DNA of 64,000 nt. Origin: Amorphophallus konjac (lineage: Eukaryota; Streptophyta; Magnoliopsida; Alismatales; Araceae). The notes below the pieces were generated by a model that did not search any database, was not told the origin of the DNA, and saw nothing but the letters and a program-made list of their open reading frames with translations. Below are positions 35,533 to 47,086 of this stretch, in pieces. The stretch is taken from contig CM040121.1 of NCBI GenBank assembly GCA_022559845.1, forward strand, positions 568,156,140 to 568,220,139. Reading direction: 5' to 3'. Made by a program: the position numbers and the translations under genes. Each line of letters starts with the position of its first letter. Position 1 is the first letter of the stretch.

Positions 35533-36840
35533 CTACCCTTGAAATAGAAAACCATCATGGAGTAGATAGTCAGAAAAGACTGTCGAGGGTCTAGCGGATA
35601 GAGCAGAGTAGGCAGGGCCAAAATCAGGACACTTGCCATAGAGTTCCTTCATGCGGTCGAATCCGGTGACCTCTACCCGAACATTGGAAAGAAGGGAGAC
35701 CCTTCGACTCAAGGCGTCGGCCACCTTATTTTCCTTTCCAGTCTTATGTTTTAGGAGAAATGTGAAAGACTGGAGGAATTCTACCCACCGACCATGTCTT
35801 GGGCTCAAGCCCTTCTGAGAGCTAAAGAATTTCAAAGCCTCATGGTCCGAGTATAAGACAAACTCTTGGGGTAAGAGATAGTGTCTCCAGTGTTTGAGGG
35901 CTTGGACCACGGCATAAAACTCCTTATCATAGGTGGAGTAACGAAGCTTTGCATTAGAAAGCTTCTCGGTAAAATAGGCCACAAGGTGGCTCTCCTGGCT
36001 AAGCACTCCTCCTATTCCTACGCCAGAGGCATCACAGGATATATCGAAGACTTTGGAAAAATCTGGCAGGCGGAGGACATGAGCTTTGGTCATGAGTTCC
36101 TTTATGGCATGAAAATCCTGGGAGGCGGCTTTGGTCCACTCAAAATTCCTTTTACAGATGCAATCCATAATGGGTGCCATAATGGTACTAAAGCCCTGAA
36201 TGAAGCGTCTGTAGAAAGTGCCTAGCCCGTGGAAACTTCGAACATCATGGACGTTCTGGGGCTCAGGCCAGTCTACTAAGGCTTGGATCTTGGATTGGTC
36301 CACAAAGACTCCTTGGCTAGAAACCACAAATCCAAGGAAAGCGATCCGATCTGTCATGAATTCACATTTCTTGAGATTGGTAAACATGATTTCTCTCCTC
36401 AAAGTCTCGCAGACTTCCCTCAAATGACGGATGTGGTCCTGAGAGTTGTGGCTATAGATGAGAATGTCGTCAAAGTAGACGACAACAAAGCGACCAATGA
36501 GGGGTCGAAGGATTTCCGTCATAAGCCGCATGAATGTGCTGGGGGCATTGGATAACCCAAATGGCATGACAAGCCACTCATACGGACCTTCTTTTATTTT
36601 GAAGGCTATTTTCCACTCATCCCCTGGTCGAATCTGGACCTGGTGGTAGCCACTTTTCAAGTCAATCTTAGAAAAGATGGTGGCTCCAGTCATCATGTCA
36701 AGCATATCATCAAGACGGGGAATAGGAAACCTATACTTGACAGTGATCTTATTGATGGCGCGGCTGTCAACACACATCCACCAGGTGCCATCCTTCTTGG
36801 GTGTGAGCAAGGCAGGGACAGCACATGGGCTCTTGCTCAC
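35533..36840 (-). pseudogene. Chromovirus A, reverse transcriptase and RNase H
   Basis: 435 codons open. RT motifs are [47 protein letters not shown] and the catalytic [12 protein letters not shown]. RNase H begins at [16 protein letters not shown] and ends at KVADALSRR. The frame is open, but the start lies inside RT and the flanking frames (protease above, integrase below) are out of phase or stopped. Confidence 0.92.
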
Positions 36841-37266
36841 TCTGAGGAAACCCTATTGGATAAGGTCCTCGACAATCCTTTGGAGCTCAGCATGCTCCTT
36901 GTGGTTCAATCGGTAATGGGGAAGGTTGGGTAGGGTGGACCCGGGGATAATATCAATAGCGTGTTGAATGTCATGCATGGGAGGAAGTCTAGAGGGCAAG
37001 TCCTCTGGGAAAATATCTGGGAAGTCCTGCAGAATTACCTAGACCTCAGGTGGGACTGAGACTCGGGACTCCTCGGGGGTGATGGTGACAACAACAGCCC
37101 AGACAAGGGCACCCTCGGTAACCTCCCTATTCAGCTCACGGACACATATGAAGTTAAGGCACCTAATCGGGTCATGGTCAACCTTAGGGGCCTTAAGAAT
37201 GGATATGACAGGTGTAGGAGAGGAGGGAATGAAAAGTTTCCCTTTGGTGGGAGTTGGGACATTCTC

Positions 37267-37674
37267 CTAAATTTTGGGGGATGCAGTGGGTGTGGAGGTA
37301 GGACTCCTTCCCGTGGCCACCTTTGGGGGTGTCGGGTACAACTGAATCCTCTTTCCATTGTGGGAGAAGGAACACTGATTGGACCGACCGAATGTAGTAA
37401 GGTCAACATCGTAGATCCATGGCCGTCGTAGGATGATGCTCCCGACCTTCATAGGCACTACATCGCATACGATTTGTCCTTGGTAGGACTGGAACTGGAT
37501 GGGAATGACACATGTAGTGGTGACTGGGATAGACGTGTCGTCAACCCAAGCCACGTTGTACGGCCTTGGATGACGATGGATAGGTAGACCTAGACGGGAG
37601 ATAAAGTCTGAAGAGATTGCATTGATACAGCTCCCATTGTCAAAAATCACCTTGCAGGGTTGGAATTTTACCAT
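37267..37674 (-). pseudogene. Chromovirus A, protease region
   Basis: 136 codons matching the retropepsin region of chromoviruses: CKVIFDNGSCINAISSDF at the N-terminus (DNGS in the place of the usual D-S/T-G), later VGSIILRRPWIYDVD. It ends at a stop before RT; about 430 bp of broken frame lie between. Confidence 0.8.
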
Positions 37675-37758
37675 AATGTATGTTTGGAAGATGGAGGTTC
37701 GACGTCAGTCGTCCTCCTGGGGGTGGGTTGGAATGCAGCGAACTACACTCAGTCTTCC

Positions 37759-38310
37759 CTAGTTCGAACTCTCGGTAATATCTCCCACTTGCATGTACTC
37801 GACATGCGTGCTATCAAACCCTGCATCTAATTCCTCAAACTGGGTAATGAGATCAGGGTTAGGCTCATATCTCTCAAGGGGTTCTCCTTCCTGAGGTGGA
37901 AGCTCCACAGGCTGGGGGTCGGTGATGACCAAGGCTCGGGTGGGGCAATTAGTGGCAATATGCCCTAGGTTATGACACCTAAAGCAGCGGACTCCCGAGA
38001 TAGGGGTTGGTTGGGAGGTGCTAGGGATGACTCCCTTTCCCTTGTCATCTCTCCTATCAGTCGGCAGAGTGTACTCCAGCCTGGGCACATCAGCGGGTGT
38101 AGGTAAGGGGTTCCGTGGAAAAGGAGCCGTAGGGGCAACGGCCCGAAGAGGAGTAGCGGTAGGGACATAGGAGGTGGAGGGGCCAGGCCTCTCAGAATAG
38201 CGGACCATGGGGTTTCGGGACTCGGGTTGGCGGTAGGTGGAGACCCGAGGTGGGACCACCCTTTGAAACCGCTCGACGTCCCGAGCAACCTGATAGGCAT
38301 GCTCGAGAGT
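37759..38310 (-). pseudogene. Chromovirus A, gag C-terminus with zinc knuckle (interrupted by B)
   Basis: The host frame begins at the B insertion point with LEHAYQVARDVERFQRVV and contains the CCHC knuckle CFRCHNLGHIATNC at about plus 37945-37990. The upstream half of the same gag is at 51254-52079, on the other side of element B. The first ~33 codons of the apparent ORF reaching 38412 come from the LTR of B and are not gag. Confidence 0.88.
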
Positions 38311-38315
38311 GTTAA
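38311..38315. repeat. Target-site duplication of element B, left copy
   Basis: GTTAA directly before the TG of the 5' LTR; the right copy at 51249-51253 is GCTAA (one mismatch). Confidence 0.8.
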
Positions 38316-38652
38316 TGTAATATCCCGGACCTTTCGGATCCTTCTTCGTGGGTCCCGGATCTGGTTTTCGGAGTGTCCGGCTCCGTTGTGTCCGAAATTT
38401 CGTTTCAGGCATCTTTCGTGTTCGGGTCGGCGCGATCCGGAGTTGTTTCGGAGGCCCGGAGGCGTTCCGCGGCTTTTCCGCGTGTGTTTTCCGATTCCCG
38501 GTGTGTGTTTCGGCTTTTCTCTTCGGACGCTCGTTGCGGGTGAACCGGGCTGTTCACACGGACACGAGTGGTACCGTTGCGATCGGTGCGTTCCGAGGAT
38601 CGCGGGGGTGTGATTTCCTATTTTTTGGAATTTTACGGATTTTCCGGGTTTT

Positions 38653-38661
38653 TCTATAAAA
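38653..38661 (+). promoter_or_regulatory. TATA box of element B LTR
   Basis: TCTATAAAA, about 340 bp into the LTR and followed by a CT-rich stretch; repeated in the 3' LTR and in solo LTR C. Confidence 0.65.
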
Positions 38662-39219
38662 CCCTTTTTCTTTTCTCTCTCCCCCCACCATCTTCTTCTT
38701 CCTCCTTCCTCCTCCACCGTGTCTCCCTCCCTCTCCCTCTCTTCCTCCCGGTTGGCCACGGCGAGCTCCCCTTCGGCTGCAGACGGCGGCGGGGCGACGG
38801 CGCGGCGACGTGGGCGGCGGCGAGGCGGTCGTGGGGGCGTGCGGCAAGCGTGGGAAGCTTAAGGAAGAACGAGGGTTTTCAAGCGTTCTTCGCGATTCGT
38901 GGACGATCCGGCGGAGCATTCGCTCCATTGAGGTAGGGTGACGTTCCCTAGCTCTTCGCCGTTCTTTTCCGTGGTTTGTAGGCCGCGGGGAGGCCGAGAG
39001 AGGCATGTTTGGGCGTTTTTGGGGTTTTTCCATGTTTTGGGGTGAGCCGCCCGATCTATGGTTTTAGCCCATGATTCTATGTTTTGGTGGCTTAGATGCA
39101 TGCTAGGGGTCCCCAGGGGTCTTCCCCCTTGTTTTCCCCCTCTCCGGTGGAGGTACGGGGGCGTGGTTGGTGTTTTTGGGGTTCTCCCGCCGTAGCGTGC
39201 TCTGGGGCAAGCGACGGTC

Positions 39220-39875
39220 ACTCCAGTGACCGTCACATGCTTGTAACGCCCCTAGAGGGGTGCGTTACTTCCCTGGGTGTTGGCCTTTGGGGTCGAGGGC
39301 TGTAACGGTCCTGCGACTGGCCGCCGTTTGCTAGTGACGCCCCTGGGCTGGGCCGTCACATGCTTTCGACCGTTGGGTTTTGACCGTTGGGGGTCAGGCC
39401 ATGTAACGCACCGAGATAGGCGCGTTACATGCGTGTAACGCACTGGGGCAGGAGCGTTACTTCCTGTTGTCCCCCATGTGGATGGGCCAAGCGACGCACT
39501 GGGCCCAGCGCGTTACTTACAAGCGACGCGCTGGGGCAGGCGCGTCACTTCCCTTTCCATCCCGAGCGTGAGGGCCATGCGACGCGCTGGTCTAGGCGCG
39601 TCACATGCGAGTAACGCACTGAGCCCGACGCGTTGCTTGCAAGCGACGCGCCAGGGTAAGCGCGTTACTTTCCCTGTGGTTTTCGTGGGTGTGGGGTGCC
39701 ATGTGACGCCCTGGCCTAGGTGCGCCGCTTCCAAGCGACGCACTAGGGTAGGCGCGTCGCTTCCCCCTACCCCCTGGCCGTGTGACGGTCCGCCTTAGAC
39801 CGCTATTTCCAAGTGACGGCCCTAGAGTGGACCGCCATTTGGCAGTGACGGTCTGAGGGTAGACCGCCACTTCCT
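39220..39875. repeat. Array of short imperfect palindromes in the B LTR
   Basis: About twelve units of roughly 30 bp of the type (G)YGACGC-CTGGG-GGCGCGTYAC or GTAACGC...GCGTTAC, for example GTAACGCACCGAGATAGGCG + CGTTAC, some paired back to back and separated by spacers of 5-60 bp. The same array occurs in the 3' LTR of B and in solo LTR C, where one unit (about 30 bp) has been deleted. Confidence 0.85.
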
Positions 39876-40991
39876 GTGTTGCCCCATGAGGGTGGCAACC
39901 TCGCTTTTCTCCGACCGTGGTCTCCGTGTGACGGGACTGGTGCGTGGGGTGATTCCCACACGTTGTCGGGCTTGGGTGTTGTTTTCCGTGACTCGAGAGT
40001 CTACTCCTTTAGCGACCCTCCACTAGTCGTAGCCCACCAGTGCGCGGTGCTGGTCTCACCTGGGAGTGGTGTACGGGCACCCACCTTTCGAGACGGTTTG
40101 TGGACCGGTTACCGTAGGCCCCTCGTCGGTAGCCAGAGTCCGGCTACGGGGGAAAACCGGTCAGAGGACCAGACCTAGTGACGCAAGGTCTGTGTGTGCA
40201 CACGTGGTTGGGGGCGGTTGGACCCACGTCGACGGGCGTGACCCCAACTAGTTACTTGTTTGTGGTTACTTGTACGGTGTTTGCGCCTCGGGTAGGACCT
40301 ACCATGTCAGGCGGTGCACCTGCGGTGCGGTGTAAGACGCCAGGGGACGCTACCGGCTGTGCTTCTAGTGGGTGGTACTCCTGTCGAGTACGGAGTGTCA
40401 GACTGTCAGTCGTGTGTTTCCGACCTTCGGGTTTTTGACGGTTCAACCGTTGAGTTTCAGTTTCCTCGTACCGTGGCACGTGTCTCGGTTTACGTGCCGT
40501 TAGGGTCTAGTTCTGTAGAGTACAGGGCTTTCCTTTCCGAGATACTTTTCTACCGCTAGAGTAGTGGTTTCTCGTTTTTCGAGGTAGGGTTCGAGTGATC
40601 CCTACTGAGTCTTGTTCCGAGACTCATTCCCTGCGTGTTTTCACCGTGTTTCAGGTGAGGCGCCACCTTCGGGGAGCGCGTCAGGAGCGCAGCGTGGTGC
40701 GGGTGCCCAGCGGTAGTGCCGGAGGTCAGAGCCGGGGGATGCCCCGTGTAGCTGTACTTTCCTTTCTTGTCACTGTACTAGTCGTGGACTATTGTTATTG
40801 TGTTATTTTCTGTTGTGGACCATGTAAAATGTTATTCTATTATAACTGTTTAATTTCTGCAATTATTTGTGATACTTGTGTAGTCTCCACACCATCCTTT
40901 TAACCCTTCCGAGTCTTCGGGCTCGTGGGTGGCGGTGCGAGTCTCGGGTTATCGGGCCTTCCCGGTAATCGGATTCTCGGGTCGTTACAGC

Positions 40992-41003
40992 TGGTATCAG
41001 AGC
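40992..41003 (+). promoter_or_regulatory. Primer-binding site of element B
   Basis: TGGTATCAGAGC, complementary to the 3' end of plant initiator tRNA-Met, two bases after the LTR end. It marks the start of minus-strand cDNA synthesis. Confidence 0.95.
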
Positions 41004-41096
41004 GCGGTTGTGGAATTACATGAGAATCATAGGTAATTGTAGTGGTCCACTAGTCCATGACGATGATGTACAGGTGACGCTGGCATTGGGCACCGC

Positions 41097-44000
41097 GTGT
41101 TTATTCTGACCTTGCCGTTTTTGTGTCTTCTGTCTTTTGCTTCAGGAGCGAGGATGGCGCCGAGGAGGAGTTCTCGCTCTCAGCAGGGGCAGTCGGCTGG
41201 AGGCCAGGAGATCCAGCAGGAGGTCCAGCAGAGGGACCAGGAGGAGCATAGCAGAGCACCACGGGGGGCTACCGAGGCCGAGGATGCTGCGAGAGTTCCG
41301 GGGGCCGAGGGTTTTCTCCGTGGCATGTACCATCTCATGGCTCAACAGTTCGGCAGAGAGGCCGGTGAGGGCTCGTCAGTCAGGGGTGGGCCAGGCCGAG
41401 CAGTGAGGGATTTCATGCAGTTCCATCCACCTTACTTTAACGGCCAGGCAGACCCTGATGCGGCTCGTGATTGGCTTGATGAGATGGAGCGGGTGTTCAG
41501 TTCAGCGAAGAGTGCTGCCGAGGACAGAGTGGTGTTGGCCTACAACCAGTTGCAGGGTACGGCTCGTAGGTGGTGGTCTTCCGAGTGGAAGACGTCCTTT
41601 CAGCTTCGTCCACTTGAGCAGATCGAGTGGGATGACTTTGTCAGTGCTTTCGAGCGTACGTACTGTCCAGACGTTGTTACTACGCAGCGGATGCGGGAGT
41701 TTCTGGAGCTGGTGCAGGGTGACATGTCCGTGCTGCAGTACAGGGCCCGATTTGTCGAGCTGGGTCGGTATGCACCTCATATCATGGAGCATGAGAGGGT
41801 GAGGACCACGCAGTTTGTGCAGGGCTTGAGGTTGGAGCTGAGGCACCATTTGATCGCGAATGGGGCCACTGATCTGGAGACGGCGTCTCGTGTTGCGATT
41901 TCCTTGGAGATGGATATGCAGAGGACTCGAGGACCGATCAGCCAGGGGCAGTCTGTGTCAGGTCGCAGCCAGCAGTCGGCTACCCAGCAGCAGGGTTCCT
42001 TCCAGCGTGTGTCGGGTGGTTCAGGAGTACCGGCATCGGCAGCTTCGGTGACAGGATCTGCGTCCTTCGGCTCGAAGGTCAAGAAGTTCTTGAAGAAGAG
42101 TCTCCGTAAGAAGCACAAGGATCAGGGGCAGGCTTCATCGGGCAGTGTACAGCAGCCGTTCTCTTTGCAGCGTCAGGGATCGGTGGGTGGATCGCGAGGA
42201 CCTTGTCCACGGTGTAGTGGGACCCACCCAGGCAGGCAGTGCACGGCGCCGATCATCTGTTTTCGGTGTGACCAGCCAGGGCATATGGCGCGCGACTGTC
42301 CTCAGAGGCCGCTGCAGCAGCAGGTTCCCCAGCAGCAGCAGCAGCAGGGACAGTATCCGCCGCTACCCAGGTCAGCTAGTGTGGGAGGCAGGCAGAGAGC
42401 TCGTGGCCAGATCACGCACTTGACCAGGGCAGAGGCAGTAGCGTCGCAGCTCGTGGAAGGTACCGTTCAGATTTTGGGTTGTGCGGCTCGGGTTTTATTT
42501 GATTCTGGCGCGTCTCATTCGTTTATTTCGGAGGATTTCGCGTCGAGCGTCGAGGAGCCGGTGACCCAGTTGTCCTGTGATTTGGCTGTGGAGTTGCCTT
42601 CGGGTGACTTTATGGTCACTCCGTATTGCTTCGACCAGGTTCCGGTGTGGATCGATGGACGGAGTATGCCAGGCAGGTTGTATGCGTTGCAGCTTCGGGA
42701 TTATGATGTGATTCTAGGCATGGATTGGCTCGAGACTCATAGAGCGGTGGTGGATTGTGGAATGAAGAGGGTCTACTTCCAGCATCCGAGCAAGAGGACC
42801 TTCTATTTCCAAGGTATCCGTTCCACCTCTTCTCGATTTCTTATCTCTGCTATTCGAGCCCGTCGATTGCTTGATTCAGGTTGCCAGGGTTTTCTCGCGT
42901 CAGTGGTTGTGTCTGACCGGATGGAGCCGAATGTCGAGGACATTGCGGTGGTGTGCGAGTTTCCCGATGTTTTTCCTGAGGAGTTGCCTGGATTACCTCC
43001 CCAGCGGGAGATCGATTTCGTGATCGAGGTTGTGCCTGGTACGGGACCTTTGGCGAAGGCTCCCTACCGTATGGCCCCCGCTGAGTTGAGGGAGTTGAGG
43101 GCGCAGTTGCAGGAGCTGTTGGCCAAGGGGTATATTCGTCCGAGCTTTTCCCCTTGGGGTGCGCCCGTGCTGTTTGTGAAGAAGAAGGACGGTAGTCTGC
43201 GGCTGTGCATTGACTATCGGCAGCTGAATGAAGTGACCGTTAAGAACAAGTATCCGTTGCCGCGGATTGATGATTTGTTCGACCAGCTGCAGTCTGCGCG
43301 AGTGTTCTCGCGGGTTGATTTGCGGTCCGGTTACTATCAGCTGAGAATTCGCGAGTCCGATGTGGAGAAGACTGCGTTCAGTACGAGGTACGGGCATTAT
43401 GAGTTTCTGGTGATGCCGTTCGGGCTCACCAATGCCCCAGCAGCCTTCATGGACTTGATGCAGAGGGTGTTTCATCCGTATTTGGACCAGTTCGTGGTCA
43501 TCTTCGTGGATGACATCCTTGTTTATTCGCAGTCTGCCGAGGAGCATGCGTACCATTTGGGTGTGGTGCTGCAGACGTTGCGAGATCACCAGTTGTATGC
43601 GAAGCTCAGCAAGTGCGAGTTTTGGCTCAGCGAGGTGCACTTTCTGGGGCACGTGATTTCTGGTGATGGCATTTCCGTGGATCCCGCCAAGGTCGAGGCC
43701 GTGATGCAGTGGCCGAGGCCGAGGTCGGTGACGGAGATCCGGAGTTTCTTGGGGCTTGCGGGTTATTATCGCCGGTTTATCCAGGATTTTTCCCGCATTG
43801 CGATCCCGATGACGAGGCTCACGCGGAAGGATGTGCCTTTCGTCTGGTCCGAGGAGTGTGAGCAGAGCTTTAGGGAACTGAAGAGATTGCTCACCTCGGC
43901 TCCGGTGTTGGTTTTGCCTTCTGGATCGGGAGGTTTTGTGGTGTGTACAGATGCTTCCGGCGTCGGATTGGGTGCTGTTCTGATGCAGCATGGTAGAGTG

Positions 44001-45824
44001 GTGGCTTATGCATCTCGGCAGCTAAAGCCCCATGAGGAGAACTACCCTACCCATGACCTTGAGTTGGCGGCAGTGATCTTCGCGTTGAAGATCTGGAGGC
44101 ATTATCTGTACGGTGAGAAGTTCGAGGTGTTCACTGACCATCAGAGTTTGAGGTATGTGTTCTCGCAGAGAGATCTGAACCTCAGACAGAGGCGTTGGAT
44201 GGAGTTCATGAAGGACTATGACTTCACCCTGTCTTATCAGCCGGGCAGGATGAATGTCGTCGCCGATGCCTTGAGTCGGAAGGTCGTGATCAGTGCCTTG
44301 ATGTTGAGGAAGTGGAGGCTCTGGGAACAGGTGCCCGAAGTATCTTTCAGGCTCAAGATTCCCCAGAAGCCAGGGTTGGCAGTGCTTGCGAGTCTGACTG
44401 TCACTCCTGCTATCCGTCGTCAGGTGACAGAGGCTCAGCATGCGGACCCTGAGTTGCCCCGGATTTTGGCGATAGCTGATGTGGAGCTTGGCGAGGACGG
44501 TGCTGCGAGGTTTCGTGGCAGGCTGTACGTCCCAGGGGAGGAGCAGGTTCGTCGTGCGGTGTTACGCGAGGCTCATGGGAGCAGGTACACTGTGCACCCG
44601 GGTGCGACGAAGATGTATCGGAACTTGCGGAGGCAGTTCTGGTGGCCTGGCATGAAGAGAGATGTGGCCGAGTTTGTGGCCAGGTGCCTGATCTGTCAGC
44701 AAGTGAAGGCGGAGCATCAGCGACCAGGCGGTACTCTCCAGCCCTTGGATGTTCCTGCTTGGAAGTGGGACCATGTGACCACGGATTTTGTGGTGGGGTT
44801 GCCCAGAACCCCGACTGGGCAGGACAGTATTTGGTTGCTGGTGGATCGGCTGACGAAGGTGACGCGGTTGCTACCGGTCAAGGTCAGCTGGAGCGTGCCT
44901 AAGTTGGCTCGTCTTTATGTGGAGCGGATCGTTCCGCTGCATGGGGTTCCCATTTCGATCGTGTCGGATCGGGATCCGCGCTTCACTTCTGGATTCTGGA
45001 GGAGTTTCCAGCGAGCTCTTGGCACGGAGTTGGCATTTAGCTCGGCGTATCATCCACAGTCGGATGGTCAGTCTGAGAGGACCATTCAGACTTTGGAGGA
45101 CATGCTGAGATCCTGCTGCCTGGAGTGGCAGGGGAGTTGGATTCATCACCTACCGTTGGTGGAGTTTGCCTATAATAACAGCTTTCATTCGAGCATCGGC
45201 ATGGCTCCCTATGAGGCTCTGTATGGGCGTCCTTGTCGGACTCCACTCGATTGGTTTGAGGTGGGTGAGCGTGTTTTGACGGGACCGGAATTGGTGCAGC
45301 AATGTGTGGATGTTGTGCACCTGGTTCGTCAGAACATGTTGGCGGCCCAGAGTCGGCAGAAGAGCTATGCTGACCGTAGGCGGCAGCCCCTCGAGTTCGC
45401 CGTGGGCGATCATGTGTTCTTGAGAGTTTCTCCGATGAAGGGGGTGATGCGGTTTGGACGGCGTGGGAAGCTGAGTCCCCGCTATATCGGTCCTTTCGCG
45501 ATTGTGGGGCGCATCGGTGAGGTTGCTTACCGGTTACAGTTACCCTCTGAGTTGGCGTCGGTGCATGACGTGTTCCACGTCTCTATGTTGCGGAAGTATA
45601 TGCCCGATGACTCTCATGTGCTCGAGTTTTCCGTTTGGCCTGAGGTGACTCCAGATCTTTCTCTCCCAGAGTTTCCGATCCGCGTGGAGGATAGGCGAGA
45701 GCAGCGCCTGCGGAACAAGGTTATTCCCTTGGTGAAGGTCGTGTGGCAACGACACTCTGGTGGTGAGGCTTCGTGGGAACGTGAGGTCGAGATGCGTCAG
45801 CAGTTCCCGTACCTGTTTGAGTGA
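41097..45824 (+). CDS. Element B gag-pol polyprotein, intact
   Basis: One open frame of 1,575 codons with no stop. The second ATG at 41154 ([12 protein letters not shown]) is the more likely start, since the first 19 residues are hydrophobic and unlike gag. Order: gag domain about residues 100-270 ([26 protein letters not shown]); CCHC knuckle [14 protein letters not shown] near 387; protease [12 protein letters not shown] near 467; RT about 650-900 with FVDDILVYS near 803; RNase H from [13 protein letters not shown] near 949 to VVADALSRK; integrase with [20 protein letters not shown] and CLICQQVK near 1165-1200, catalytic [10 protein letters not shown] and IVSDRDPRF, and [11 protein letters not shown]; and a C-terminal chromodomain-like tail [20 protein letters not shown]. 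The sequence pattern is that of Tekay/Del chromoviruses. With near-identical LTRs this copy could be competent for transposition, apart from the solo LTR in its 3' LTR. Confidence 0.97.
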   Translation: MFILTLPFLCLLSFASGARMAPRRSSRSQQGQSAGGQEIQQEVQQRDQEEHSRAPRGATEAEDAARVPGAEGFLRGMYHLMAQQFGREAGEGSSVRGGPGRAVRDFMQFHPPYFNGQADPDAARDWLDEMERVFSSAKSAAEDRVVLAYNQLQGTARRWWSSEWKTSFQLRPLEQIEWDDFVSAFERTYCPDVVTTQRMREFLELVQGDMSVLQYRARFVELGRYAPHIMEHERVRTTQFVQGLRLELRHHLIANGATDLETASRVAISLEMDMQRTRGPISQGQSVSGRSQQSATQQQGSFQRVSGGSGVPASAASVTGSASFGSKVKKFLKKSLRKKHKDQGQASSGSVQQPFSLQRQGSVGGSRGPCPRCSGTHPGRQCTAPIICFRCDQPGHMARDCPQRPLQQQVPQQQQQQGQYPPLPRSASVGGRQRARGQITHLTRAEAVASQLVEGTVQILGCAARVLFDSGASHSFISEDFASSVEEPVTQLSCDLAVELPSGDFMVTPYCFDQVPVWIDGRSMPGRLYALQLRDYDVILGMDWLETHRAVVDCGMKRVYFQHPSKRTFYFQGIRSTSSRFLISAIRARRLLDSGCQGFLASVVVSDRMEPNVEDIAVVCEFPDVFPEELPGLPPQREIDFVIEVVPGTGPLAKAPYRMAPAELRELRAQLQELLAKGYIRPSFSPWGAPVLFVKKKDGSLRLCIDYRQLNEVTVKNKYPLPRIDDLFDQLQSARVFSRVDLRSGYYQLRIRESDVEKTAFSTRYGHYEFLVMPFGLTNAPAAFMDLMQRVFHPYLDQFVVIFVDDILVYSQSAEEHAYHLGVVLQTLRDHQLYAKLSKCEFWLSEVHFLGHVISGDGISVDPAKVEAVMQWPRPRSVTEIRSFLGLAGYYRRFIQDFSRIAIPMTRLTRKDVPFVWSEECEQSFRELKRLLTSAPVLVLPSGSGGFVVCTDASGVGLGAVLMQHGRVVAYASRQLKPHEENYPTHDLELAAVIFALKIWRHYLYGEKFEVFTDHQSLRYVFSQRDLNLRQRRWMEFMKDYDFTLSYQPGRMNVVADALSRKVVISALMLRKWRLWEQVPEVSFRLKIPQKPGLAVLASLTVTPAIRRQVTEAQHADPELPRILAIADVELGEDGAARFRGRLYVPGEEQVRRAVLREAHGSRYTVHPGATKMYRNLRRQFWWPGMKRDVAEFVARCLICQQVKAEHQRPGGTLQPLDVPAWKWDHVTTDFVVGLPRTPTGQDSIWLLVDRLTKVTRLLPVKVSWSVPKLARLYVERIVPLHGVPISIVSDRDPRFTSGFWRSFQRALGTELAFSSAYHPQSDGQSERTIQTLEDMLRSCCLEWQGSWIHHLPLVEFAYNNSFHSSIGMAPYEALYGRPCRTPLDWFEVGERVLTGPELVQQCVDVVHLVRQNMLAAQSRQKSYADRRRQPLEFAVGDHVFLRVSPMKGVMRFGRRGKLSPRYIGPFAIVGRIGEVAYRLQLPSELASVHDVFHVSMLRKYMPDDSHVLEFSVWPEVTPDLSLPEFPIRVEDRREQRLRNKVIPLVKVVWQRHSGGEASWEREVEMRQQFPYLFE

Positions 45825-45878
45825 GTCTTCCTCTTCTTTCCCCTTGGGTTGTTCTCAATTTCGAGGACGAAATTCCTT

Positions 45879-45890
45879 AAGGGGGGAGGG
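45879..45890 (+). promoter_or_regulatory. Polypurine tract of element B
   Basis: AAGGGGGGAGGG immediately before the 3' LTR start, the primer for plus-strand cDNA. Confidence 0.9.
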
Positions 45891-45891
45891 C

Positions 45892-47086
45892 TGTAATATC
45901 CCGGACCTTTCGGATCCTTCTTCGTGGGTCCCGGATCTGGTTTTCGGAGTGTCCGGCTCCGTTGTGTCCGAAATTTCGTTTCAGGCATCTTTCGTGTTCG
46001 GGTCGGCGCGATCCGGAGTTGTTTCGGAGGCCCGGAGGCATTCCGCGGCTTTTCCGCGTGTGTTTTCCGATTCCCGGTGTGTGTTTCGGCTTTTCTCTTC
46101 GGACGCTCGTTGCGGGTGAACCGGGCTGTTCACACGGACACGAGTGGTACCGTTGCGATCGGTGCGTTCCGAGGATCGCGGGGGTGTGATTTCCTATTTT
46201 TTGGAATTTTACGGATTTTCCGGGTTTTTCTATAAAACCCTTTTTCTTTTCTCTCTCCCCCCACCATCTTCTTCTTCCTCCTTCCTCCTCCACCGTGTCT
46301 CCCTCCCTCTCCCTCTCTTCCTCCCGGTTGGCCACGGCGAGCTCCCCTTCGGCTGCAGACGGCGGCGGGGCGACGGCGCGGCGACGTGGGCGGCGGCGAG
46401 GCGGTCGTGGGGGCGTGCGGCAAGCGTGGGAAGCTTAAGGAAGAACGAGGGTTTTCAAGCGTTCTTCGCGATTCGTGGACGATCCGGCGGAGCATTCGCT
46501 CCATTGAGGTAGGGTGACGTTCCCTAGCTCTTCGCCGTTCTTTTCCGTGGTTTGTAGGCCGCGGGGAGGCCGAGAGAGGCATGTTTGGGCGTTTTTGGGG
46601 TTTTTCCATGTTTTGGGGTGAGCCGCCCGATCTATGGTTTTAGCCCATGATTCTATGTTTTGGTGGCTTAGATGCATGCTAGGGGTCCCCAGGGGTCTCC
46701 CCCCTTGTTTTCCCCCTCTCCGGTGGAGGTACGGGGGCGTGGTTGGTGTTTTTGGGGTTCTCCCGCCGTAGCGTGCTCTGGGGCAAGCGACGGTCACTCC
46801 AGTGACCGTCACATGCTTGTAACGCCCCTAGAGGGGTGCGTTACTTCCCTGGGTGTTGGCCTTTGGGGTCGAGGGCTGTAACGGTCCTGCGACTGGCCGC
46901 CGTTTGCTAGTGACGCCCCTGGGCTGGGCCGTCACATGCTTTCGACCGTTGGGTTTTGACCGTTGGGGGTCAGGCCATGTAACGCACCGAGATAGGCGCG
47001 TTACATGCGTGTAACGCACTGGGGCAGGAGCGTTACTTCCTGTTGTCCCCCATGTGGATGGGCCAAGCGACGCACTGGGCCCAGCG
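45892..47086 (+). mobile_element. 3' LTR of element B, first part (interrupted)
   Basis: 1,195 bp, nearly identical to 38316-39510. It stops at CCCAGCG, where solo LTR C is inserted; the rest continues at 49770. The last five bases CAGCG (47082-47086) are the left target-site duplication of C. Confidence 0.96.

Larger units (their letters stand above)
38316..40989 (+). mobile_element. 5' LTR of element B (Tekay/Del-like chromovirus)
   Basis: 2,674 bp, TGTAATATCC...GTCGTTACA, followed after two bases by the primer-binding site. The 3' LTR (45892-47086 plus 49770-51248) also totals 2,674 bp and differs at about three positions by eye (G/A in GAGGCG/ATTCC, T/C in GGTCTT/CCCC, T/A in CGTGGT/AGCG). 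A TATA box TCTATAAAA is at 38653-38661. The region 39220-39875 is an array of short imperfect palindromes. Confidence 0.97.

Noticed and set aside
38554..39236. ORFs of 120-160 codons repeated in all three LTR copies (for example 38554-39033, 46130-46609, 47426-47818)
   Set aside because: They are conserved only because the LTRs are near-identical copies; they change frame in solo LTR C and contain simple repeat text.
42993..43991. 332-codon minus-strand ORF (and others at 44022-45755)
   Set aside because: Antisense shadow of the element B pol gene, which is fully explained on the plus strand.
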